NCBI RefSeq assembly: GCF_010730355.1
Contig: NZ_AP022576.1
Span: 3,534,001 to 3,598,000 of the forward strand
Direction of reading: 5' to 3'
Length of the DNA stretch: 64,000 nucleotides
Source of the DNA: Mycobacterium florentinum
Lineage (GTDB): Bacteria; Actinomycetota; Actinomycetes; Mycobacteriales; Mycobacteriaceae
Within the stretch, counting starts at the first letter, position 1, and every line of letters begins with the position of its first letter. Under the pieces are notes generated by a model that worked only from the letters and a program-made list of their open reading frames with translations, did no database searches and was not told the origin of the DNA. Of this stretch, positions 26,475 through 35,165 are shown piece by piece. The translations under genes were made by a program, and so were the position numbers.

Positions 26475-27425
26475 CTACGCGGAAGCGCGATTCCGTTCCC
26501 GCTTGGCCAGTAGCGGCAATACGCCTTCGGCGAACCAGTACGCCTCTTCCAGGTGCGGGTAGCCGGAGAGAATGAACTCGTCGAAGCCCGGCGAATGGTA
26601 TTCGCTGATCAGGTCGGCGACCTCCTGGTGGCTACCGACCAGCGCGGTGCCGGCACCCCCACGGACCAGGCCCACCCCGGCCCACAGATTGGGATAGATC
26701 TCGAGCTTGTCGAGCCGACCGCCGTGCAGCGCGGTCATCCGTCGCTGCCCTACGGATTCCGAACTAGCATGCAGCGCTGTGGCTTTCGCGATCTGATCGT
26801 CGGTGAGGTCGGCGAGCAGATCATCGGCAACGGCCCAGGCGGCGGACGAGGTGTCGCGGCTGATGGTGTGCAGCCGGATGCCGAACCGGATCCTGCGGCC
26901 CCGCGCGGCAGCCTGCGCGCGCGCACCTTCTCGATCTTGGCGGCGGCCGCCTGCGGCGGCTCACCCCAGGTCAGGTAGACGTCCGCGAATTCGGCCGCGA
27001 TCAGCAAGGCAGCGCCGGATGACCCGCCGAAGTAGATCCCGGGCAACGGGTTCGGCGGCGCCGAGACGCGGGCATCTTCGACGGTGTAGTACTTCCCGGT
27101 GAAGTTCACCGAATCCTGCGTCCAGACCGGTCGGACGATCCGCAGGAATTCGGCGGTGCGCGCGTAGCGCTCGTCGTGACCGGGATAGTCGCCGAACCTG
27201 CGTGGCTCGGCGTCGTCGCTGCCGCTGACCACGTTGAGCAACACCCTGCCCTCGGAAAAACGTTGCAGTGTCGCGGTCGGCGGCGCGGGCCACCTCGGCC
27301 AGGTAGCGGCGGCTCGGTGCGCGATACCCGGTGGGGACGTCGCGGTTGGACGACGCGTGGGAACCGCCGACGATCGAACGGCTGTCGCCTGTGGTGGGCA
27401 GGAACCAGAAGAATCTCGCAGACAT
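26475..27425 (-). pseudogene. Broken SsuD-like FMN-dependent (alkanesulfonate) monooxygenase
   Basis: The coding pieces of one luciferase-like monooxygenase lie in two frames. The N-terminal part starts at ATG 27425 (FFWFLPTTGDSRSIVGGSH, RAPSRRYLAEVARAADR). Near 27275 it jumps frame to QRFSEGRVLLNVVSGSD, with roughly 50 residues of the family missing between. Near 26911-26922 a run of alternating GC (GCGCGCGCGC) marks a 2-bp slip that returns to the first frame, giving [20 protein letters not shown] and ending [10 protein letters not shown]. The homologous enzyme releases sulfite from alkanesulfonates with FMNH2. With both lesions no complete protein can be made. Confidence 0.88.
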
Positions 27426-27563
27426 CTCTCGCCAAAGTAGGTGCCCGGCAAGCGCAGGACAAGTTGGATTCTGGGCGGATTTAACCCGTCCACTGACGGA
27501 ATGGCTGGACCAAATTGGCGGGGCCTTGGCGCCGGCGCGGCGCAGACAAGACATGATTGCGCA

Positions 27564-28781
27564 ATGACCACCGAGCTCCGGGTTCTCGAGAGTGAGGGCG
27601 ACCTCATCGCTGCGCTGAACGTGTTTCGCGTCGCGATGGTGGGCTTTCCGCCGATACCGGATCTGCCGCCCGGCCAGATCACCAAGATGCTCGAACCCGG
27701 TCGTATGGTCGGCGCGTTCGTCGGCGGACAACTGGTCGGCACCGCATGCGCCGCGACGAGCACCCTGACCCTGCCCGGCGGCGCCACGATCAGCCACGCC
27801 GCCGTCACGGACATCGGAGTGCTGCCGACCTTCACCCGACAGGGCATCGCCACCGACTTGATGCGTCACCTCTTGAACGACTTCACGGCGCGGGATGAGG
27901 TGGTCGCCTCGTTGCGGGCGTCGGAGGCCACGATCTATGGGCGCTACGGCTACGGCGTGGCGAGCTCGATGCAGAGCGCGGAGATTACGACTGCACGGGC
28001 GGCATTTCGTCCAGGTGTCGGGTCCGGTGGTCCGGTCCGACTGGTCAGCCCCGCCGAAGCCTGGGAGATCCTGCCCCGGATCTATGACGCCAATCGCCCG
28101 TCGCGGCCGGGAACCATCGACCGTCCCGGGGGGTGGTGGGAGGGCGTACGGCTGCGCACCGAATTATCTTCGGGTGCTTGGTATGTGGCCGTGCACGGCG
28201 AGCCCGGCGCCGAATCGGGTTTCGCCCGCTACCGCCCGACCGACACCGACAGGTGGTTCCTCAGCGACCAGCGCACCATTGTGGTCGAGGATTTCTTCGC
28301 GCCGACCACCGAGGCCTATCTCGGATTAGTGCGCTTCCTCCTCGGTCTGGATCTCGTTGACCGAGTGACGTTTTGGATGCTGCCCCTCGACGATCCGCTG
28401 CCCTCGCTGCTCGTCGATCGCCGTGCGGTCAAGGTGACCGCGGTGCACGACGAAACGTGGCTGCGGGTCGTCGACGCCGAAAACGCGCTGGCGAGTCGGT
28501 CCTATGCCGGGGCCGGCGCGATCACGGTCGCCGTCAATGACCAACTGCTGCCAAAGAATTCGGCCAGCTTCGCGATCAGCGCAGACGGGGCCGAACCGAC
28601 CACCCGGCGTGCCGACCTGCACGTCGGGATCGAGGGGCTCGGTGCCGTGCTGCTGGGCGGCACCCGCTGGCACAGTCTCGCGACGGCCGGGCTGGTCCGG
28701 GCCGAGGATCCTGCGGCGCTAGCCGTCGCCGATGAGCTGTTCGCGGTGCGTCAAACACCGCATGCCGGAACGTTCTTCTAG
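27564..28781 (+). CDS. Eis-family GNAT N-acetyltransferase
   Basis: A 405-residue protein matching the Eis layout: an N-terminal GNAT domain with the acetyl-CoA loop GVLPTFTRQGIATDLM, a second GNAT-like domain, and an SCP2-like C-terminal domain ending in a free carboxylate phenylalanine (HAGTFF). M. tuberculosis Eis ends in a similar ...F and uses that carboxylate as the general base, acetylating aminoglycosides and other amines at many positions. The length (Eis about 402-408) agrees. Members of this family occur in several copies in mycobacteria, so orthology to Eis itself is not claimed. Confidence 0.85.
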   Translation: MTTELRVLESEGDLIAALNVFRVAMVGFPPIPDLPPGQITKMLEPGRMVGAFVGGQLVGTACAATSTLTLPGGATISHAAVTDIGVLPTFTRQGIATDLMRHLLNDFTARDEVVASLRASEATIYGRYGYGVASSMQSAEITTARAAFRPGVGSGGPVRLVSPAEAWEILPRIYDANRPSRPGTIDRPGGWWEGVRLRTELSSGAWYVAVHGEPGAESGFARYRPTDTDRWFLSDQRTIVVEDFFAPTTEAYLGLVRFLLGLDLVDRVTFWMLPLDDPLPSLLVDRRAVKVTAVHDETWLRVVDAENALASRSYAGAGAITVAVNDQLLPKNSASFAISADGAEPTTRRADLHVGIEGLGAVLLGGTRWHSLATAGLVRAEDPAALAVADELFAVRQTPHAGTFF

Positions 28782-29635
28782 GCCCGGCGCACCGCGTCCG
28801 AAACTGCTTGTGGCGCTTCGGATTGCGGATAGTGCCCCACGCCGTCGAGTTTCGTCACCTCGGCGCGCGGCAGAACGTCGGCGGCCGCCTCGAGAACATG
28901 GCGCCCCGAGACCGGATCATCGAGTCCCCACACCAGCCGCAGCGGACCATCCCAACCGGCCAGCGCCTGCTCCCACCGACGGTGGTGTTCGGCACGTTCA
29001 GCGTTGTAGCGGATCAGCAGATGTACGATCTTGTGGCCTCCGTCTCGCGAAACGCCGTACCAGAGGTCATCCAGCTCGGCGTCGGTCAGCCGTGACCCGC
29101 GGACCGCATCGAGCCCGGAGCGTAGCCGGCCGGCATTGACCCGGCCGGCGATCAGCTTTCCGATCACCGGCAGAATCAAGAGCTTCTGTAGCCGCGTCGG
29201 CCGGTAAGCGTTGTAGACGATCCCGGAATTCAGCATGACAAGGCTGGAAATGCCGAATCCCAGGGTGCCGGCCGACACCCGATCTATCAGCTCCTGGGCG
29301 ACGATGCCGCCGTAGTCGTGGGCGACCAGGCGTACCGAATCCAGGTGCAGGTGCGCCGCCAAATCCTCTACCACGTCGGCTGATTCGGCGACGGAATACT
29401 CGTAGGGGTTTGGTTTGTCGGAGGCGCCGTAGCCGAGAAAGTCGAGCGTGACCACGTCGTGGTCGGCGGCAAGGTCGGTGGCGACCTCGGCGTAGTCGTA
29501 GGACCAGGTGGGAAATCCGTGCAGCAGGAGCACGGCCGGCCCCTGCCCGCGACGCCGGTACGCGATGCGGTGTCCCCGGCGGCTGGTCAGCGTCTCGCAT
29601 TGGTCGATCCAGTCGCGTGCGCGCAGAGTCGCCAT
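28778..29635 (-). CDS. Alpha/beta hydrolase, epoxide hydrolase/haloalkane dehalogenase-like
   Basis: A 285-residue alpha/beta hydrolase. The oxyanion HG motif is LLLHGFPTWSYDY and the nucleophile elbow is VAHDYGGIVAQ with Asp107 in place of Ser, as in epoxide hydrolases and haloalkane dehalogenases. The likely catalytic acid lies in WGLDDPVSG and the histidine in DGVGHYPQSEAP. It converges on the Eis-like gene with a 4-bp overlap of stop regions. ATG 29635 is chosen; an ATG at 29653 also works. Substrate unknown. Confidence 0.85.
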   Translation of the reverse strand: MATLRARDWIDQCETLTSRRGHRIAYRRRGQGPAVLLLHGFPTWSYDYAEVATDLAADHDVVTLDFLGYGASDKPNPYEYSVAESADVVEDLAAHLHLDSVRLVAHDYGGIVAQELIDRVSAGTLGFGISSLVMLNSGIVYNAYRPTRLQKLLILPVIGKLIAGRVNAGRLRSGLDAVRGSRLTDAELDDLWYGVSRDGGHKIVHLLIRYNAERAEHHRRWEQALAGWDGPLRLVWGLDDPVSGRHVLEAAADVLPRAEVTKLDGVGHYPQSEAPQAVSDAVRRA

Positions 29636-29689
29636 GCGGCTATTCTCTCGCATGTAGCGGGGGCCACCGACGCAGGAGATGATGCCGGC

Positions 29690-30658
29690 GTGACCATCAA
29701 GTCATTGCCCGACGTGCTACGGATGGGCCAGCTCGAACCGACCTACGAGGCCGAACTGCTCGCCCGGTACGACATCCCGGAGCTGCCCGACGGGCCCGAG
29801 CGGGCCGCGTTCCTGGCCGACCACGCGGCCGGCGTTCGCGTGGTGTTGACGTCGGCTCCGCCCCGCGGCATCGACGCCGCGACCGTCGCGGCCCTGCCGA
29901 GTTTGGGGGCGATCGTCAACTACGGGGCGGGCGTGGACTCCATCGACCTGGAGGCCGCCCGTCAGCGTGGCATCGGCGTGAGCAACACGCCCGACGTGCT
30001 GTCGGACACCGTCGCCGACACCGCGCTGGGGCTGATCCTGATGACCCTGCGCCGCTTCGGCGAGGCCGATCGCTTTGCGCGGGCGGGCAGCTGGGCGAGG
30101 GAGGGGCGATTCGGGTACGGCCGGGACGTCAGTGGCCTGCAGGTCGGCATCTTGGGTCTGGGCCGCATCGGATCGGCGATCGCGACGCGGCTGGTCGGAT
30201 TCGATTGCGCCATCGCGTATCACAACCGCCACCGGATCGACGGATCGCCCTACCGGTATGCGGCGTCGCCGCTGGAGCTCGCCGAATCGGTCGACATCCT
30301 CGTCGTCGCCACGACCGGCGACCCCAAGGCCCGCAATCTGGTCGACCGCGCTGTCCTCGAAGCGCTGGGGCCGGAGGGCTATCTGATCAACATCGCCCGC
30401 GGCAGCGTCGTGGACCAAGAGGCACTGGTGGAGTTGCTCGCCGCGGGCGAGCTCGGCGGGGCCGGGCTGGACGTGTTCGTCGACGAGCCCAATGTGCCTG
30501 CGGCGCTGCGCGATCTGGACAACGTGGTGCTGTTCCCGCACATCGGCAGCGCCACGGTGCGGACCCGCCGGGCGATGGCGCTGCTGGCGATCGAAAACCT
30601 CGACCGGTATCTGGCTACCGGCGAGCTGGTCACCCCGGTGCTGCCGCCGCGCCGCTAA
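29690..30658 (+). CDS. D-isomer-specific 2-hydroxyacid dehydrogenase
   Basis: A 322-residue NAD(P)-dependent oxidoreductase reducing 2-oxoacids. The Rossmann motif GILGLGRIGSAIA is in the middle, and the catalytic residues are the arginine in NIARGSVVDQEAL, the glutamate in VFVDEPNVP and the histidine in LFPHIGSATVRTRR. It starts with GTG 29690 after a CAGGAGA site. It diverges from the hydrolase gene with about 55 bp between starts. Confidence 0.9.
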   Translation: MTIKSLPDVLRMGQLEPTYEAELLARYDIPELPDGPERAAFLADHAAGVRVVLTSAPPRGIDAATVAALPSLGAIVNYGAGVDSIDLEAARQRGIGVSNTPDVLSDTVADTALGLILMTLRRFGEADRFARAGSWAREGRFGYGRDVSGLQVGILGLGRIGSAIATRLVGFDCAIAYHNRHRIDGSPYRYAASPLELAESVDILVVATTGDPKARNLVDRAVLEALGPEGYLINIARGSVVDQEALVELLAAGELGGAGLDVFVDEPNVPAALRDLDNVVLFPHIGSATVRTRRAMALLAIENLDRYLATGELVTPVLPPRR

Positions 30659-30711
30659 CTCGCCGGCGCCGGCGGGTGGGGCACCACGACCGGGCGCGAT
30701 GTGCGGCGTCG

Positions 30712-31647
30712 CTAATGCCGGGTCGTGCCGGCCCGTTGTGTAACCAGCGCGACGGCGGCCGCGACCAGGTCGGGTTGGTGAATCTGAATGAAGTGATCGC
30801 TACCCGTCGCGACCAAGTGCGGCGTTTGCGGCACCAGCGCGACCAGATCCGAGGCGGCCTCGCGCCATGCCTGCTCCAACTTCGTGCCCTGCTCGGCCGA
30901 CGCCGTCGCGGGACTCACGAACGGCTCGGTCCTGGTGAGCACCGCGATGGGAATGGGCGGAAACACCGGGGCGGCGCCGACCTGTTCGACGCTCTTGTCG
31001 ATATCGACCTCCTCGAACGCGGACGAATCGGCGAACTGCTGCGGTGGCGTATCCAACGCCCGCCGATATGCGGGCCAGTCGACTCCCAGCAGGCTCGGTA
31101 TTTCGACACCGAAGGCGTCGACGAACACCACCCCGCACACCTGGTCGGGGTAGGTCTGGGCGTACAGCCGGGCAAAAAGCCCGCCCAGCGAGTGCCCGAC
31201 AAGCAGGTAGGGGCCCCGAAGCCGTGCGGCATCCAGCAGCGCGTGCAGGTCACCGACGACCTCGCGCGCGGTGCGTGGCATCGCGACCGGTGAACTGCGG
31301 TCGCTGAGCTCGAGCGGGTCGGAATTGCGCAGGGTGCCGGGCCGGTCGTAGGCGCAGACGCGATGGGTGCCGGCCAGGGCGGGCAGTACGGCGGGGCCCG
31401 CCGCCGGTGCTGCTGCGTCGGACTGGCTCCACGGATCCGACGAGTTGTGATAGCCCGATTCCAAGATGACGGTGGGGCTGCCCTTTCCACGGCATTCGAG
31501 GTAGAGGTGGCGGCCGTGGCCGATGTCGATCGGCCCGCTGAAGTCACCCGACGAACCCGATGCCCGCGCCGGGTCGCCGTGCGCACAGCTCACCAGCGCG
31601 AGCACCAGCGCGGTGGTCGGCAGGAGGACTCTCCAAACTGCGGGCAC
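30712..31647 (-). CDS. Lipoprotein alpha/beta hydrolase
   Basis: A 311-residue exported hydrolase. The N-terminus has a lipoprotein signal (WRVLLPTTALVLALVSCAHG) with the lipidated cysteine in LVSC. The hydrolase fold shows HLYLECRGKGSPTVILESG, the nucleophile in LVGHSLGGLFARLYA and the histidine near TGSDHFIQIHQPD. This resembles other mycobacterial surface-exposed esterase-like proteins. GTG 31647 is chosen to give a normal signal length; ATG 31686 is longer. Substrate unknown. Confidence 0.82.
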   Translation of the reverse strand: MPAVWRVLLPTTALVLALVSCAHGDPARASGSSGDFSGPIDIGHGRHLYLECRGKGSPTVILESGYHNSSDPWSQSDAAAPAAGPAVLPALAGTHRVCAYDRPGTLRNSDPLELSDRSSPVAMPRTAREVVGDLHALLDAARLRGPYLLVGHSLGGLFARLYAQTYPDQVCGVVFVDAFGVEIPSLLGVDWPAYRRALDTPPQQFADSSAFEEVDIDKSVEQVGAAPVFPPIPIAVLTRTEPFVSPATASAEQGTKLEQAWREAASDLVALVPQTPHLVATGSDHFIQIHQPDLVAAAVALVTQRAGTTRH

Positions 31648-31784
31648 CGCGTCATTGTGCGGGCACGCGACGCGGCTGGGACGCACTGGCTGCGGCGTTG
31701 CGCGAACGTTTTAACCAGTCCCCGTGTCTGACGTGGCGTCGGCCGGTTCAGTAGGGTCGCCGTAACAACGGGAGGTTGACCACC

Positions 31785-32387
31785 GTGGCTACCAGACGAG
31801 GCGCCCAGCTCTGGGTCGTGGCGGCTGTTGGCTATCTCGTGCTCGAGGCGGTCGCCGCCGCAAGTTTCGGGTCGGATTACAGCTACACCCGCAACTACAT
31901 CAGCGATCTCGGGGTGAACGCCCCGCACGCATACTTGATCCACATCGCGTTCTATCTGCAGGGCGTGCTGTTCCTGCTCGGCGCGTTACTCATCGTCGGC
32001 ATTCCCGATAACCCAAGGGCCCAAGCGTTTTTGGGCTTCGTCGCCACGAACGCGATCGGCAACATCGTGATAGGGACCGTGCACAGCGGCGAGCTCCATC
32101 GCGCCGGAGCGGTGCTGGCGATCGTCGGGGGCAACGCCGCCATCCTCGCGGGATCCGCGGTAGTCGCAACCGTCGGCGGGTGGCGCTGGTACCGCCACAC
32201 CTCCGAACTCCTCGCGACCGTTGGCCTGCTGAGTCTGGTCATGGTGATCGTCAACTCGGCGACGGCCAAGACCAATCTGCTGCCGAGCGGGGCGTGGGAG
32301 CGCGGCAGCGTCTACTCGATCATCGGGTGGCAGCTGGTTACCGCCGCCTACCTGCTGAGGCTTGCGCACGGTCCGGACTGCGACTAG
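31785..32387 (+). CDS. DUF998-family membrane protein
   Basis: A 200-residue integral membrane protein with about six hydrophobic helices and the DUF998 pattern YSYTRNYISDLGV after the first helix, then GNIVIGTVHSGE. Start GTG 31785 has GGGAGG nine bases upstream. The biochemical role of the family is unknown. It converges with the ABC permease gene with a 4-bp overlap. Confidence 0.82.
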   Translation: MATRRGAQLWVVAAVGYLVLEAVAAASFGSDYSYTRNYISDLGVNAPHAYLIHIAFYLQGVLFLLGALLIVGIPDNPRAQAFLGFVATNAIGNIVIGTVHSGELHRAGAVLAIVGGNAAILAGSAVVATVGGWRWYRHTSELLATVGLLSLVMVIVNSATAKTNLLPSGAWERGSVYSIIGWQLVTAAYLLRLAHGPDCD

Positions 32388-33160
32388 CTGCGCCGGCGCA
32401 CCAGCCGCTTCTCGACGGCGCCCAGGATCGCGTCGCTGAGTTTGCCCAACGCGGCCAGCAGGACGATGGCCAATAGCATCACATCGGTGCGCCCGGTGTT
32501 CTGGCTGTCGAGCAACAAGAACCCGAGGCCCTTCGAGGACGCGATCAGCTCGGCCGCGACCACGAACAGCCACGCATTCGCCAAGCCCAATCGGAGCCCG
32601 TTCACCAACTCCGGAGCCGCGGCGGGCAACATCACCGTCGCGAGCAGGGATGCGCCCCGTCGTCCGTAGGCCCGTCCCACCTCGACAAGCTGTGCGTCGA
32701 CGTGGGAGAGCGCCGAGGCCGTCGTCGTGTAGACCGGAAAGAACGCGCCAATGGCGACCATCAGGATCTTCGGCGTCTCGTCGATGCCAAACCACAAGAG
32801 CAACAACGGAACCCACGCCAGGGAAGGCACCGTGCGAAACGCCGCGATGGTGGGTGCGAGCAATCTGCGCACGACCACCGACAGCCCGACCAGTGAACCC
32901 AGCGTGAGCGCCGCGGCGGTGCCCGCCAGATAGCCGACCAGCACCCGAGAACCGCTCGCGCGCAAGTGAGTCCATAGCTCACCGCGCCGGAGCAGCTCGC
33001 CCAGCGCGGACACCACGTCGCCCGGCGGCGGGAGCTGGCTGGGCGAGAAGAACCCCGTGCCCGCCGTGACGAGCTGCCAGAGCACCAGCAGCAGCACCGG
33101 GACGATCAGCCCCACCAGCGCCAGCGGCAACTTCGCCAGCCGGCCGGACCGTGACGTCAG
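32384..33160 (-). CDS. ABC transporter permease, SsuC/TauC type
   Basis: About 258 residues, a BPD-type inner-membrane permease for sulfonate, taurine or nitrate-like substrates. The EAA loop is seen in VGRAYGRRGASLLATVMLPAAAPELVNGLRLG (pieces VGRAYGRRG and LPAAAPELVNGLR), with helices before and after. The start is uncertain: no ATG, GTG or TTG lies right at the substrate-binding gene stop; a CTG at 33160 would overlap it, a TTG lies at 33130. It is the last gene of a B-A-C transporter operon. Confidence 0.85.
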   Translation of the reverse strand: MTSRSGRLAKLPLALVGLIVPVLLLVLWQLVTAGTGFFSPSQLPPPGDVVSALGELLRRGELWTHLRASGSRVLVGYLAGTAAALTLGSLVGLSVVVRRLLAPTIAAFRTVPSLAWVPLLLLWFGIDETPKILMVAIGAFFPVYTTTASALSHVDAQLVEVGRAYGRRGASLLATVMLPAAAPELVNGLRLGLANAWLFVVAAELIASSKGLGFLLLDSQNTGRTDVMLLAIVLLAALGKLSDAILGAVEKRLVRRRS

Positions 33161-34125
33161 TGCGCTTGCTGCGCGTATTTCGGCTCGATCAGCGTGCTCA
33201 GCGCGTTGCGGCCCGCGTCGTCGGACTTGATGTCGGAGTCGGCCACCGCGAGCGGCTCCACCCGAGTCAGCACCGTGCGCACCGGATCCCCCGGCACCGA
33301 GTTGATGTCCACCAGCGTCCTGGTCAGCTCCTCCTGCGCCACGCTCAGCGCTATGTTCGCCTGCGAGGCCAGCAATGCCGCCAGTTGATCGGGATGCGCC
33401 TTCGCCCACTTCCGGGCCTCCTCATAACTGTTGACCACGGCCTGCAGAGCCTCGGGGCGGTTGGCGATGAAATCCTCACGGGCGTCCAGTACGCCGAAGG
33501 TGTTGAAACTCGGGTTGCGGTAGATGAAGCGCGAACCCTGCTGCTGGATGGTTTGCGCGATGAACGGGTCCAACCCGGACCACGCGTCGACATTGCCGCG
33601 TTCCAGGGCAGTCTTGCCGTCGGCATGCTGCAAGTTGACGATTTCGACATCGCTGGGTGAAAGTCCCACGGTGGCAAGCGATTGCAACAAGAAGAAGTAC
33701 GGGTCGGTGCCCTTGGTCACGGCGACCTTTTTACCCTTCAGATCGGCCACCGAATTGATCGGCGAATCCTTGGTGACGACCAGGCCCGTCCATTCGCCCC
33801 CGGCATAGAGGTCGACGACCTTGATCGGCGACCCGTTGGCCCGCGCGACCAATGCGGCCGAACCGGCGGTGGATCCGATGTCCAGTGCCTTGGACCGCAG
33901 CCCTTCGTTGGCCTTGTTACTACCCGCCGAAAGCACCCAGGTGACGTTGTAGCCGCGGTTTTCCAGCAGGTGCTGGTCACGCACCACCAGGCTCAGCGGG
34001 TTGTAGTAGGCGTAATCCAGATGGATGTCCTTCGACGCCGTAGTGCTGGAGTTCGAACCGCAGCCGGAGACCGCGACAACGCTCGCGATCACCGAAATTG
34101 CGGTCAAATAACGAACTTTCACCAT
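33157..34125 (-). CDS. ABC transporter substrate-binding lipoprotein, SsuA-like
   Basis: A 322-residue periplasmic binding protein with a lipoprotein signal (SVVAVSGCGSN, Cys in the lipobox). The pattern LDYAYYNPLSLVVRDQ, WVLSAGSNKANEGL, GSTAGSAALVARANGSP and DLKGKKVAVTKGTDPYFFL matches aliphatic-sulfonate binding proteins. It overlaps the ATPase gene by 7 bp, so both are made together. The exact sulfonate or taurine-like ligand is unknown. Confidence 0.88.
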   Translation of the reverse strand: MVKVRYLTAISVIASVVAVSGCGSNSSTTASKDIHLDYAYYNPLSLVVRDQHLLENRGYNVTWVLSAGSNKANEGLRSKALDIGSTAGSAALVARANGSPIKVVDLYAGGEWTGLVVTKDSPINSVADLKGKKVAVTKGTDPYFFLLQSLATVGLSPSDVEIVNLQHADGKTALERGNVDAWSGLDPFIAQTIQQQGSRFIYRNPSFNTFGVLDAREDFIANRPEALQAVVNSYEEARKWAKAHPDQLAALLASQANIALSVAQEELTRTLVDINSVPGDPVRTVLTRVEPLAVADSDIKSDDAGRNALSTLIEPKYAQQAH

Positions 34126-34907
34126 GCTTTTGCCTCACTGCTACGTCGGGGTACACCAAGTTCGTCCAACAACTGCTCGCGCAACGCGGCGATACGCGGA
34201 TCCCCGCGGTCGCGTGGCTTGGGGATTGCGACCTCGTGAGTCGCGGCAATACGGGCGCCGCCGGTTGCGTCGGCGCGCAGAATCAGCACCCGATCGGCGA
34301 GGATCGCGGCCTCGTCCACGTCGTGCGTCACCAATACCGTTGTGGTGCCGGCCTCTTGCTGCACGGCATCGAGCAGGTCCTGCATCCGCAGTCGGGTGAG
34401 CGCATCGAGGGCGGCCAGTGGCTCGTCCAGCAACAGGACCCGCGGGCGCCGCGCCAGGGCGCGCGCGAACCCGGCTCGCTGTGCCATGCCACCGGACACT
34501 TGCCGCGGACGGTGGTTACCGAATTCGCGCAACCCGACGACGTCGAGCCAACGCTGCACGGTGCCAGAGCCTTTGGCGCGCGGCGCGCCGGGCGCCAAGC
34601 CATATTCCACGTTTGCGGCCAGCGACCGCCAGGGCAGCAGACGAGGCTCCTGGAACACCACCGCGCAGCGCGGGTCGATTCCGCGGACGGCTTCGCCGTC
34701 GATCTCGATCCGTCCCCCGGTCGGACTGTCGAGGCCGGCGATGAGGCGCAACAGCGTCGACTTGCCGCTGCCCGACGACCCGAGCAGCGCGACGACCTCA
34801 CCCGGCTCGATTTCGATGTCGACTTCGTGGAGGACGGTGTGTGTTCCGAACGTGCGGTCGACGCCACGAAGGGACACCCGGGCCGGCGCCGGATTGGTCG
34901 ACATCAC
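34119..34907 (-). CDS. ABC transporter ATPase, SsuB-like
   Basis: A 262-residue ATPase. Walker A is LLGSSGSGKST, the Q-loop VVFQEPRLLPWRSL, the signature QVSGGMAQRAGFARAL, Walker B VLLLDEPLAALD and the H-loop VLVTHDVDEA. The PRLLPW segment is typical of the SsuB/TauB/NrtD group. It is the first gene of the operon. The only sulfonate monooxygenase-like gene in this window is a pseudogene at 26475-27425. Confidence 0.92.
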   Translation of the reverse strand: MMSTNPAPARVSLRGVDRTFGTHTVLHEVDIEIEPGEVVALLGSSGSGKSTLLRLIAGLDSPTGGRIEIDGEAVRGIDPRCAVVFQEPRLLPWRSLAANVEYGLAPGAPRAKGSGTVQRWLDVVGLREFGNHRPRQVSGGMAQRAGFARALARRPRVLLLDEPLAALDALTRLRMQDLLDAVQQEAGTTTVLVTHDVDEAAILADRVLILRADATGGARIAATHEVAIPKPRDRGDPRIAALREQLLDELGVPRRSSEAKAW

Positions 34908-35165
34908 CTGCGCAGCCTAGGAATTGCGCTGGCAGGCCACCAGGTTTGCTTCGGTCGTGATTCAAACCCGGCCCGGGGGGGCAGACTTCGGAGTGACAAC
35001 CGCTGTTGTATCGCGGGTCCGGAATATCCGTTTGAGCGGCACTGTATTTGGACGGGGTGCGGCGCTAATTTTCCGCGGCGTGCTTCGAGGCACACAGCTG
35101 TGGCCGACATCACTGCGACACACAGTTTGTCGATCAACCGCGTGCAGAGACTGGGGAGGAAATCG

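Noticed and set aside
34098..35165. Long N-terminal extension of the MFS protein
   Set aside because: The extension runs antisense through the SsuB-like gene; the GTG at 35166 has a strong ribosome binding site and gives a normal MFS length.
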